Assembly: GCA_016806645.1 (NCBI GenBank)
Contig: JACSYO010001822.1
Span: forward strand, 1 to 64,000
DNA length: 64,000 nt
Source: Ophiodon elongatus
Taxonomy: Eukaryota > Chordata > Actinopteri > Perciformes > Hexagrammidae
Reading direction: 5' to 3'
Both the position numbers and the translations under genes were made by a program. Under the pieces are notes generated by a model. The model was not told the DNA's origin and did no database searches. It saw only the letters and a list, made by a program, of their open reading frames with translations. How positions within the stretch are numbered: position 1 is the stretch's first letter; every line of letters begins with the position of its first letter. Of this stretch, positions 26,501-38,500 are shown one piece after another.

Positions 26501-29500
26501 TACTGCCCGCTGGCAGGAAACAGGAAGTGATCCTGTTTTAAAACATTCCATCATGATGATGATGTTCCAGAACTGCTTTACGAAATCCGTGGAGAGGCTG
26601 TCGATTCCCAGAGTCCTTCCTGAAGCCATCTGGTTCACTGAAGCCAGCTGGTTCACTGCAGCCGTCAGCTCCTCCAGCATCAGCTCTCCGTCCAGCGTAG
26701 CCCTCTCTGTTGGACTGAGCTGTGGAAGACCCTCCAGGAGCTCCTTAAGGCTCTCTTTGTAGCATTGCTCTTCCCCCAAAAAGTGCAGCGTCGAAAACCA
26801 CGGCATGGGTCCTCATCTCCCTCTGGTCGGTGGTTATCCTGCCTCCTGGGAGCTTCAGACAGGTCATCCGCTTTCTCTGCGCCGCCAATCTCTCGATATT
26901 GTAAAAAAAACGAGCTTGGGGCATCCATGCCTTTCACCTGGAGAAAACAAGCCCTAACCAGAGCTCCCTTCGCTCTCTCTTTTAGGAAGGAGCTCAACTC
27001 CATCCTCCTCTCCTTCAGCAGTTGGCCCACATTGGGATCTGGGTCTCTCTGAAAGCCTTCCTCGATGTCCTTTATGTTGGCTTCAAGGTGCTTAACAGCA
27101 GACTTGATTTTAGCGGTGGTGTTTGAAGTGTACTGCTGGCAGAACACACGGATCTGTGCCTTTCCGACCTCACACCATTGTTTCAGAGAACTGAAACAAA
27201 CTTCTTCAGTTTTCCACTGCTGCCAAAGAACCCCAAAGTTCTGACAAAAAGTACTGTCCTGCAGAAGTTAACCCTTTCACCTGGTGAGGTTATCAAGCCT
27301 AAACTGACGAGGTGGTGATCGGTGAACCCAAATGGACCTTATTCTGGAACTGAGACTGTGAGAGATGTAAATTCTGTCCAGCCTGGCTGCACTTATCTTG
27401 TCATTGCTAACCCTAACCCAAGTGTACTGCCTGGTTTGTGGGTGTTTTACTCTCCAGGTATCCAACAGATCTAGTTGTGTGATGATGTTGTGGAGACTCT
27501 AAGCTGACTGTGGGTGTGGTTCCTCATTATTCCTGTCTATGGTGAAGTCTATTGTGCTGTTGAAGTCCCCTCCGATGATCAGTTGCTCCTGATGGCAGCT
27601 CTGCAGTTCGTTTTGCAGCATAGTGAATAAGCGGGCTCTTTCCGGCCCCTGATTTGGTGCATAAATGTTGACAAAGCAGTAAACCGAGCCCTCTATCTCT
27701 GCCCTCACCACCAGCAAACGGCCCTTCACCACCTCAGTGACAGACAGAACTGTTGCATTAGCTGCTGTTCTAAACAGCACGGCTACTCCGGCACTAAAAT
27801 TGGTGCCGTGGCTCAGGGTGCATGAGCCCTCCCACCATAAACCCCAGTCTACTTCATCTGATGGAATGGTGTGAGTTTCTTGCAAAAGGAGGATGTCCAA
27901 CCTTTTTTTATTTACAACTTCCATTATTAATGCTCTTTTATACCTGTCCCTCCCACCATTGATGTTTAAAGACCCCAAATTGAAGCTCTGCATAGAAAGG
28001 TCAGAGGATAGAAGGAGACAAGACAAGACCAGAAATAAGCAGACAATGGAATATCCCGTGTGACACATGATCATGTTAAACTGTTTACTTAGTTGTTTTA
28101 ACCCTTTTACCTCTCTTTGCTTTCCTCAGGATTGTGATGTGTCTCTTTAAACGGAAACGCTTTCGTTCATCTAAAAGATCAAAACCCACCTCTCTCTGCA
28201 CCACCCCAACAGATCGTATGAACTTCTCAGTGTCGCCGAAGTATTCACTCACTTTTACAGATTTATTGAAAGTTACATCCAAAAACGAGTTTATTTTCCT
28301 TTAATGAATACAGATCAGTGCCTTTAATGCATGTTTCCACATTAGATGCAGTATCTGATTCACTCTCATACTCCATGTCCTCTCCTTCACACGACAGCTG
28401 GCTGTTGGACACAGCCCCTGCAAGCCGCAGCAATACCCGCGTCCACGGCAAGGGCCTCCACACTTTCCTGCTGCCTGTGCGGACACGGGAAGCGTTTGTG
28501 TCCTACATGTCCACACTCAAAGCATTTGATTTGTCCCGAGCTCGCGTACACCATATATAACCCGTCCCCGTGCTTCACCCTGAAGGACACCTCCAGTGTT
28601 TGTGTCGGTGACTCCAGGAACATGAAGACCTGCCGTCTGAGAGACAGCACGTGCTTCAGTTTGGGATCCTTACATCCCAAACTGACTGGCAAACTTTCCA
28701 AATCTGTGCAGCTCCTTCTCTAACAGGTCGTTTGGTATAAACGGCGGAACACCGGACACGGTGATCCGCGTGGAGGGAACTGAGAGTGGAGAGACCTGCA
28801 CAAAGCTGTCCCTGATGAATACGCCACTTTCTACCAGGTTGTGGACACAAGCCTCGCTCGTCACGAACGCAACCACCGCTTTGTTCATCCTGGATGCAAA
28901 GGAGAGCTGGTCATGTCCCACCTGCTCTCCGACAGCCAGCAGGACCTCCTCTACCGACACGCTGCTGTCCGGTGGAACTAACCGGACTCCCTGCCGGATG
29001 GACGGGCGTGGCGTCTCAGAGGACGCCATCCTCCCAAACAACGCCAAACAAAACACCAATACCTGCTTTGTCTCTTACCTGATCACGTGCATAGACAGAA
29101 GAACAGAGGAAACCCAAAGCAGTGACAATACAATCCAAACTCCACGCCACTCTCACATCCACCTCTCACACACTCACCACGCACACTCACATGCAACCGG
29201 AAACGGGGAGAGGAGAGGAGAGGAGAGGAGAGGAGAGGAGAGGTGAGATGAGATGAGATGAAAAAAATAAGGAGAAGAGAGCAGGATGCACTTAGCAACT
29301 GAACCTACTTTGTAATTCGGAGGGTAAATGGGTTGGTTGATGATCATTTTTTATTCAGAAAACAGCCTTTTTCAATTTCCCTGCAATTTATATACAAATT
29401 GATTTTATGAAAACCAGGGGCAGGTTATTTTGCAATTTTCATCACATGTAATCTCTACCTGCCAGCGTGCATTCTTTAATTATTTGTAGCCTGAATAGTG

Positions 29501-32500
29501 TGGCTGTTTTGACTGATCATTATGTTTATTGGCTTCAGTATATATCATTTTCTGACACTGTTGTAGTCCATATATTTATTTTTTTCAGTGAAGCAACGAC
29601 GGTGGCTCGCAACTGGAATTTAAGTCAACCTGAAGCTAAATCTACCCAAAGTGCCAATGTTTGAAAAAAGTGGCGGAATGTGGCCTGCAGCGAGCTGCCA
29701 TGCAAAGTCTATGGGAAGCTGCGGCCGGCAGTCTGGTCTGCTCCGGCCGGTGGGTGGTGTTTGGTTTTGGCAGCGGAACAGTAAAATATGATTCTGAAAA
29801 CACTCAAGGTGAGAAATAGGAACTGCATAAACAGAATATTCTTTCATATTTGATCAGCACTGCCTAGTTTGACAGTTTGTAATGGGATGGACCTTATTTG
29901 CATAAGATTTAGGTTGACTCATGATTATGTAAATCCAGATACAGCAAACGGTCAGTCAACTTGATCTGAGCAATTTCCATCATGCAAAGCACGACCGGAT
30001 CTCCTGCTGTCCATAGAAATTGAATAGGATCAGTCGACTTTACGTACATCAATGGATTTGGTGTTTCTCCACCATGAGAGAGACCTGCACCGGAAACGGG
30101 AAATTTGGGGCCCCAGCACGGTCACAAACAGACCCCCCAAGTCCGTAAAGAGCGCACTATGAAATGTATTTTGTGACATTATGTAACGCACAGAGAGAGA
30201 GAGAGTAAACATAAAATAAACATTTACTCACAGCTCTCGAGTTCCAGTGAGCAGGTCTGAGAATCCAGAGGAAAGCGGCTGAAGTCCATGTTACAGGCTG
30301 CCGTCACTGTCACTCTGTTCGGCCGCAGGAACAAGAACAGACACAGAAAGTGAGAACAGTCATTTATGTTATCACAAAATTACAAGCTAAGAAATCCCAT
30401 CGAGTCACATGTTATAGTTCTCCTCAATACATGAACACACCTGTGAATGTGAGCACCATCGGTTAGTGCCATTGATTTTCATAGTTCAGACAGGTAGTCA
30501 AGCTCACAGGTTAGCCAAGCATCCATTACAGTTTGGTTTAGCTTTCACCTGCTGTGCTTTGATAATTAATGATCTGATGTTAGATGGACAAACAAGTAGT
30601 AACGTATGTTAAACTAAGGAGCAACCTTCAGATCTAAGAAGTGAAAGCAATGCAGAAGTGTCATAAAACCTGCATTCTCTCTCCTGACCACCAGGGGGCG
30701 ACTCCTCTGGTTGTATAGAAGTCTATAGAAAATGACTCTACTTCTCTCTTGATTTATTCCCTCAGTAAACATTGTAAACATGAGTTTGTGGTCTTCAATA
30801 CAGCATGATGTTCATTCAGTAAATTATGGTCCATTTAGAGTTAAACACACCATAAAGCAGAGTATGCTTTAGGGCGGGCTTACTGTGATTGACAGGTCGC
30901 CACCACAGCGTTTTCTGGTCTGGGAGTTGTCTGTGTTTTCATCTTACAACTTTCATCCTTCAGCGTTTGGTTGACCTTAAAGACCCTCTAAGAGTAAGGA
31001 GTCTGCTGTTCATTTTTTCCGGTAAGAACATTTCAAATAAACCTGTTTGTCACTCGCCAAAATAAGAGTCCCGATGAAAATTACAGTTGACGAATCACTG
31101 ATACACCTTGCTCACCAAGCTAGCTAGCTAGCTGGCGCTAGCAATAGCAGCTCACTGTACATGGCCGTGTCGGGCCTCAAACTTCCCCAGCTCCACCCTC
31201 TAGTCCAAATATGGTCCCTTTTGGTTCCAAAAAACCCAAGATGGTGAAATCCAAAATGACAAACGTCAGTACACAAACTAATGGGTGACATCACGTTGAC
31301 TACGTCCACTTCTTATATACCGTCTATGGTTCACACATAGTTGCATATATATATCTATATATGGCAAAACTCCCCAAAAATGACATTGTGACATTCTCAG
31401 ATGACACCGCCATTCTTGGCTTATTACACAGAGATCAAAACACCCTTTACCACTTCTAAAAACTGTGATGGTCACCTCTTATCATTACTAAAATAAGATA
31501 CTGGTCTCAAATTACAACACAAATCAATTTAAGGAACATGCAACACTGAAATAACTAATGTTTTTGTAGATTTTGGTACTCCTGTGAGTGTGAATCCAAA
31601 GGAAGCTATGTAAAGTCTGAGTAATGTTCTCAAGTAATGTCACTGAAATCAGCATCGCTTGGGACTACAAGTTTGAAAATGAAGCTAGATTTACCACCTC
31701 TGGGTTGAGGTGGTAAATCTCAACCCAGTCAGGTTGCAGTTTACATCCATGTTTGTCCAAAATCTCATCACTTCATCCTTTTATCCTTTTTATCAGAAAT
31801 TGTCACAGTTAGCGAATTCATTCTTGAGTTATGGCCAAAGACGTGATTCGTGAGTAGTACACTTTTAATACTAATAATTGGTCAACTGACTTTGTGTAAT
31901 GTGAAAGGTCATTTATTGTGGTGAATCCTCAGACTTACATTCATCTGGTGGATACAAAAACAATTTAAAATGAATGATCATGTTGCTCGTTGTCTGCTGG
32001 ACGCGTGGGCAACTGTAAGCTAACATGTTAGCCATAACAACTTTATATGGTCAATATTAGTTAAACATGTGGGATGTTGTCCAAAAGTGGTGAAAAAACA
32101 AGAAACTTTGTATTCTGTAGTGCATAAAACGAAGAGCCTCTAAAATCATGATTGCTTTAAAAGTATACTTCTGTATTTTTTCAACCTGGACCCTATTTTC
32201 AGTTCTAAAACATTGGTCCAGTACTGACAGAGATCGCTCCAGCCAGGAGCCGCTACACGGGCTGTGATGTGATCGCTCGGGACAACTCCTCACCGCTGAC
32301 GAAAGTCCTCTAAAAGTGCTTGTTTTTTGTCACGGACAGATTCCTATAATTATTATAAGTGTTTGACAATATTATGAAAAATACCCTACAGAAAAATAAA
32401 TCTTTACCTTGGGCTTCCTGGTTGTTTCCGTGCCATGTGCCAGAAGACAACGGTGGAAACGTGAGTGAGAGTTGGAGTTTGTTGAGTTGAGGACAGAAAG

Positions 32501-35500
32501 TGTAGCTTAGTGTTACCTAAAGTGTCATGGCTGAATATTTCAATCATTTCCAGTGTGGAAGACTTTGTTGGACCGAAGAACAAAGAGAGATCAGGTGAAA
32601 GGTAAAGAAAGTGGTTTTATTTCTCAGAAGGGTTCTTTCCATAATGTTGTCAGACACTTAATAATAACAACCTGAGTCTGTCAGTGGCAAAAAAACAAGC
32701 ACTTTTAGGACCTACATTGACGGAGAGGAGTTGCCTTGAAGGATGGATTATATTGCAGCGTCTGCAACGCTCTCCCTCAATACTGGACCAATTTAAAAAA
32801 TAGTCGCCCGCATTGGTCAGACACTAAAACATGGGAAAATATGGATGTAAGTGTGTCTAATGGAAGACTTTACTTTAAAATAAAACAGACTCATACGATG
32901 TCTCAACGTGTGTGCCTTTGCCAGCTGCAGAAATATAGAAATAAAGCAACGCCTGTGAGTGCCTCCCTCTGCCCTCGGCTCAGCAAACACCTCTTTGTAA
33001 AACCAGAACTGCTCCGGACTACCCGACATGCATTGACGCTCTCCTCCGGTGATACAAAAGATGTCACGGTGAGCCACTCAATTACCAGCTGCTGTTGGTC
33101 GGTGGGAAAGCCTTTGCTCACCCCCGATGAGATGAGGCCTTCACTTGTTCTGTGCCGGCGTGTTAACAAGGCCCTCAGTCTGAAGGGAACATTATTCTGT
33201 GCCAAACCCCCTCCAAAGAAAATTAATGACAAGGTTTTCTTTTTCCTGAGAAAAGCCTCAGAAGCAGCAGTTCAGTACAGTGGCATATGAAAACAAGCTG
33301 AGGGAGTTCTTTAAGGGTTAGCAGCTCCTTCAGGCAATATGACCCGCCTCATTATTTAACAGAAGGAAATAACAAGGCTTCCAAACGAAGACTTGGACTT
33401 TCCTGATGGAAAAGGAAAGAACGAATCCTGGCTCGTCTTCTTAACTGAAACCACCATCATATCACAAGAGGTCTAAAACGTGGTGGATCTAACGGGTTTT
33501 ATGTCATTTCTCACTTATCTTAGGCTGTCAACGTCTGTTCTCGGTTTTAAAAGATGTTTTAAAAGAAACTATGACAATGTGGTTTAGGCATTTAAAAGAC
33601 TATACTGTGTAGGGGTGTGTTCCCAACTGATGTACATGGTCAGATCTGACTGGCCACGTCTTGTCTATGAGACATTATTAATGTGCTTCTCCTGCTATGA
33701 CACATGTGGAAAAAAGGTCAGCTGAAAACAAGCGAGAGATCCTGTGAGGCAGGCGAACATGGGAATCTGAGAACGCTGGAATGCTACAGACCTCAAGCTG
33801 TAGAGGACATGTCCGTCAGGGAAGACACGCAGCATGATGTTATCAGTGGTGGTGTCGTGGATGAAGGACCTCTTCGAGTGGACAAAGAAGACATCGGGGA
33901 CCCAGATCTTCTTCACCAGGCGGCCATCAAACGTCATGCTCTTGTTGGTGCTGCTGGTGAACGACAGGCGCTCGTCCTTCCAGTAGTGCCTCAAGTACAG
34001 AGTCATGGTGAAGTCCTGGTGGAATCAAAGGAAAGAACAGTCTACACCCAGAACAACGCACTCTCACTCCCAACCCCTCCAACACAGCAGCTTGATTAGT
34101 GGCCGCAGGCTTCATACTGTGATGCACTAGCCGAGGGCTATTCAATTCATATTCAGACAGGTCCAGTTAGAGAGAATGTCCTCATGCAAAGGTCCAGAAC
34201 ATCACAGTAACGTCTACTGTATGATCTAGTTCCATAAATATTAAAGATCTTAACAGTTATATTAATGTCTGTATGTAGTCAACAACTGACTGTCATTTCA
34301 AATATAGAAAGTTCAATTGAATAATATCTCAACAACATTTGTCAGATTTGAACTGAATTAATTATAAATAATACATACACTAATAATACATAAATTATCT
34401 CATCTTTCAAGTCAATTAAGGACTGGATTAAAAAAAAAAAAAAAAAAAATTAACTGATTTGTCCAGCAGCTTTGAAGTCAGTTCATTCAGGTGTGAAGTG
34501 ATGTCAATTAAAAAAAACACAATATTATATTCTTCTCATCTTCTAATACGAGAAACATGTGAGCAGGGATTTTATCTGTGGTTATTAAAACCTCTTGTTT
34601 CTGCTCTATTCTCCTCTCTGATTACATCATTGTTGGACAGTGAATTAATAAGTCAGGATTCTGATCATATTGGACTCTTAGGTTTATTTTTCTGTACCTT
34701 CATTTCTGATGTGAGTGTGTACGTTTGATCTAAAGAGTTGTGCGTTGTCTCGTAGTGGAGCTTCATATTGCTGCTTTTAATAATCCCCGTGGTCTCTGAA
34801 CATATGAGACACACTGGTTTGGTTAAAGAATCTGGTCTCTGTCCACGTTTCTCTTCTTGGAGAACGTCAGGTGAAATCTCTTCTCTGACTCACGTTCTCT
34901 CCTGTTGTCTCTCTCCCCGTCTCTCTCCTGTGTGTAAATCTCACTGGAGTTGCGATGCTTATCAGAATACACATATGTGATTGGCCGAGTAGCATCACGT
35001 CTGGGTCCAGATACCACAGCACCTGGGTCCGGACCCGGATCAGGGTCTGCCTATGAGTGACCCCTGCACTAGGGACTCCTCTAGCGTCTGTCAATGTATT
35101 CTCGTGACATGCATCTTTTCAAAATGAACTTCCATTTTCACAGGAAGCAACTTGGGTTGAGGTAACAAAGCTATTTATTTTTGATGTTATGTTATGCTTA
35201 AGAAAAGATTGTGGTTTTAAAGTGTATGTTTGTTACGTAGCAAACAAGGATGATTTGATGACTGGATGATTTGATGAAAACCCTCTTGTATTGATAAATA
35301 CACAAACCACATACTGAGTTCCATACGTCACATTATGGAAGCTAGAAGCGCTCTAACTCCTCTTTTACTGGGTCTGTAAAGGGACACAAATGGTAGTTGG
35401 GGTATGGATATGGAATTTCAGTTAATTTCCCAAACAGTTTGCGTGTGCGTGTGCGTGTGCGTGTGCGTGTGCGTGTGCGTGTGCGTGTGCGTGTGCGTGT

Positions 35501-38500
35501 GAGTTGCTCTCTTCTTCCCCTAAGGGATCAATGAAGAACCAAGTATCATATCAAACCAAATGTGACTGTGGCAGAAAAATGGTGAGTGTATTGAATTGAC
35601 CTAGAGTGTGCTTTATTCCTTCTGAATTCAACTTTCAAATGTGTCATTTCTTCTTTCAGATGCTTCACAGTCTGGCTTTAAAGGACCGTATAGCATCGCT
35701 CATGGACGACGGATGTGACTGCTAACACTCACCCAGCCATGTCATCACTTCATGTTCCCCATAGCGTGTGAACATACCTGTATTCCTCTTCTGAAACGCT
35801 TGTGTCTCTCAGGCCCCTCCTGAAGGGGGACTCGCTGAGTGTCAACTACAGAGTTCTGACCGTATAGTTGTGACATCACAACCTGACTAGCTGACGGCTC
35901 GCTTGAAGACACAGTTTCTGAATACAGGCTGCGTGCATTTCTCCACGAGGGTTTATTCACTTACCTAGTATATCTTGTTTGAATCTCACTTTCTACAATA
36001 CAGGAACAATATAATGTACAATACGAGCCCCTAAAAGGAACATCTGTGAAAACCAAATAAATGTCCACCAAATACATTTAACTCAACCCTGCTTTCATTT
36101 CATTGTGGAGACTGACTGAAGTTTATGTAGCACTTTATTGATTCTGATGCTATTGATTGTTCATTTATGTTCTTTTGATGTCACGAAGAGCTCATGAAGA
36201 CATAACTGATTATAAGCCTTATTAGTCTTATTAGACTGGTGCCAACGTTGGGGAGCGCACGGACACGTGCGTGAGCCGTCTTGTATAGTAATGATCCGGG
36301 GCTTATTACTGAGGGATCACTGTCACACACTTTAATGGACTTAATGAACTGAGTAAGTACACAGAGGCGGATACAAGCACAGCAGTTTGAACAGCTTTTG
36401 ACCCGTTAATCAGGGAGAATACTCACGCTGGTGGGCATACGTGCTACGATGGTTACCAAATGATAAACATGGTCTCGGACCAATTCTAAAATTGCTTCAT
36501 GAACAGACTTCACAATCAGCAGATGGATTTATTAGCAGTTTAACTTTTGAAGTTCTGCTAAAATGACATGTCTGCTGTGGTAAAATCCTCTGGTTGGTTT
36601 GCGTTCCCACCACAGAGGACCCTCCTTTTCAAGTGGTCTTGGTTCAGTTGTTGGTCCGCTCCAGGGTTCCACTGACAGCTTTCACCCCAAACGAACCCTG
36701 CTAACCAGGCAAACGGACCGGAGATGGTTTTAAACAAACCAATCAGGTTAGGCGTGAAAGCCCCTGAAGTAGCTGCTGGGTGACCCTGTAGTCACACAGG
36801 GAGACTCATGACTGGCAGCAGACGGACCAACCAAGGGACTCGGGCTGCTGTGTCGAGCATCAAAGAGCCGTCAGCTGGGAACGACTGGCCACTGTTGAGC
36901 TGCTTTTGGTCCTCAGTTGTCGATTTCCTCCCTCTCCTGTCTCCTTTCTACTCTCTTCACGTCAACTGACAACTCCCCGAGAGACAAACAACAGCTATTC
37001 AAAGCTTCACAGCCCTGAACATCTTTAGGCTCAAAGACGACAGAGAACCACGTCCATTAGGTACATGGAGTGGAAGTCACTTCAAGGTAGAACATGGAAT
37101 GAACTGAAATATCTACAGATCATTTTACCCTTTGTTATACTGGAAGAAGCTGAACAGATGCCTGTTTGTGTATGAATGATCTTATATATATGATCTTTGA
37201 ACAACTTGTTTTACACTGACTTTACACTAACCAAAAATGCCCATTATTAGTCCTGAGCACCTGCACACACAGATCATTTCCAACACAGTCAGCATTCTGT
37301 CTGATTATGGGCGTGACATTTACCTACAGCATCAACTTGAATCATATATTAGCAAGGTCATCCAATCTTTTGAACTACTGTACATCGAAGGAATATTGCC
37401 AGAATTCATTAAATTTGGCAACTACAACGTCAAATCATATGTCCTGGTTTATGACTGTAAATGTATTTTATCAGGCATAAACTGCAACTTCTACAGAACG
37501 CAGCAACGAAACACAAGAAGAAAGAACTCTTCCCTGGCCCTGAAAGGTCTTCACATCACTCATCACTCATAAGCACATCACGGCCCTCAGATATCCTCCT
37601 CTGCTCATCGCCCTGCGCTCAGAGCTCCTCGGGCAGGAGCCTGCTGGCTGCTCCCGTGGCTGGGTTCAACCTGATGGCTAACCAGCACGCGTAGTAAGAG
37701 CAGCACATTGTCAGCTTCAGTCCCCGTCTGGGTCCACGCGGGACGTGTTGGGGCACGGGGCTGAGTGTAGGGCAGCTTTGGACAGCAGTCAGAGGCCTGC
37801 ACACTCTGGAGTTATGTTATGTAAAGATGATGATAGATTTCAACATGTGTGTGTATATCTGTGTGTATGAATAGTATGTAAATACTCGATTATGTACTCT
37901 GCTGCATGTATTTCACACATGTTTGTTTGTAGGAAGAGATTTTTGAAATCATTGTTGCTGATTCACTGATTGTTTTGATATTTCATCAGTTATCTTTCCT
38001 TAGTCTGCGTTTTTAATGTTTACTTGATTTCTCTTCTTTTGTTATTTGTTGTATTGCTTTTCTAAAAGTACGTTGTAACTGTTGTTTTGATCAAGTTCCT
38101 TCTTGTCTTCATCCCACGCTGTGGCATGCAGCATCTTTAACAATCTGACACATGATATGGAGGTAATAATAATAATAATAATACATTTTATTTGTATAGT
38201 GCTTTAAAAAGGCAAATAAATGTGTTTTAAGTGCAGTTTTGAAAGTGGCGAGTGACGGAGAATGTTGAGGTGCTGGAGGAGAGCGTTCCAGAGGGAGGGG
38301 GCAGCAATGGAGAAGGCCCTGTGATGTGGTCTCTGGTGGACTGGGGTGATGTGGTCTCTGGTGGACTGGGAGTGGGAGAGCAGAGTTCTGGATGTTTTGT
38401 AGTTTGTTGATGATTTTGGTGGATGTGCCGTACAGGATGCTGCTGCAGTAGTCCAGTCGAGAGGTGATGAAGGCGTGGATGAGTGATGGACGGTGGGGAT

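Larger units (their letters stand above)
23487..29205 (-). mobile_element. chimeric, broken Tx1-like non-LTR retrotransposon (LINE)
   Basis: In element order it has ORF1 with a CCHC knuckle, ORF2 with AP-like endonuclease, RT and C-terminal region, then a second diverged RT-to-C-terminus segment, then a 3' end with ATCAATAAAGGG. The RT wording (DQEKAFDRVDHSYLF, GCPISGQLYSLA) is typical of the L1/Tx1 clade. Both edges abut GGAGA-type simple repeat. Frameshifts break both ORFs. It lies in intron 5, in the same orientation as gabrr2. Confidence 0.88.
20735..30231 (-). other. gabrr2 intron 5, repeat-filled
   Basis: Phase 1 intron of about 9.5 kb. It contains, from low to high coordinate, an AT-rich repetitive block (about 20,990-21,540, with recurring TTAATAACTGGTT-like phrases), a 35-bp minisatellite, a 19-bp minisatellite, a (GT)n(GA)n tract (23,325-23,375) and the Tx1-like LINE. 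The part at 29,260-30,231 has no recognised element. Confidence 0.7.
30315..33791 (-). other. gabrr2 intron 4
   Basis: Phase 2 intron, donor GTCTGT and acceptor CCGAACAG. It contains a dispersed repeat copy (30,660-31,330), an RT scrap (31,375-31,450), an (AGCT)n run at 31,117-31,133 and otherwise unrecognised DNA. The open frame at 32,736-33,290 (184 codons, plus strand) has no recognisable domain and overlaps open frames on the other strand, so I treat it as chance. Confidence 0.65.

Noticed and set aside
25865..26806. 313-codon minus-strand frame as an intact host gene
   Set aside because: It is the RT part of a LINE ORF2 (AYADDVNIF, GCPISGQLYSLA), continued by frameshifted pieces on both sides.
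32736..33290. 184-codon plus-strand open frame in intron 4
   Set aside because: No recognisable domain, overlapping open frames on the other strand, and no supporting repeat or exon signals. Probably chance.
34429..34449. A-run as a retroposon poly(A) tail
   Set aside because: It lies inside the hAT relic, where the second copy lacks it. It looks like a local expansion, not the end of a processed insertion.
37237..37694. Open frames at 37.2-37.7 kb as a gene or LINE C-terminus
   Set aside because: A phrase near 37,620 vaguely recalls LINE C-terminal text, but the order and motifs are not convincing.
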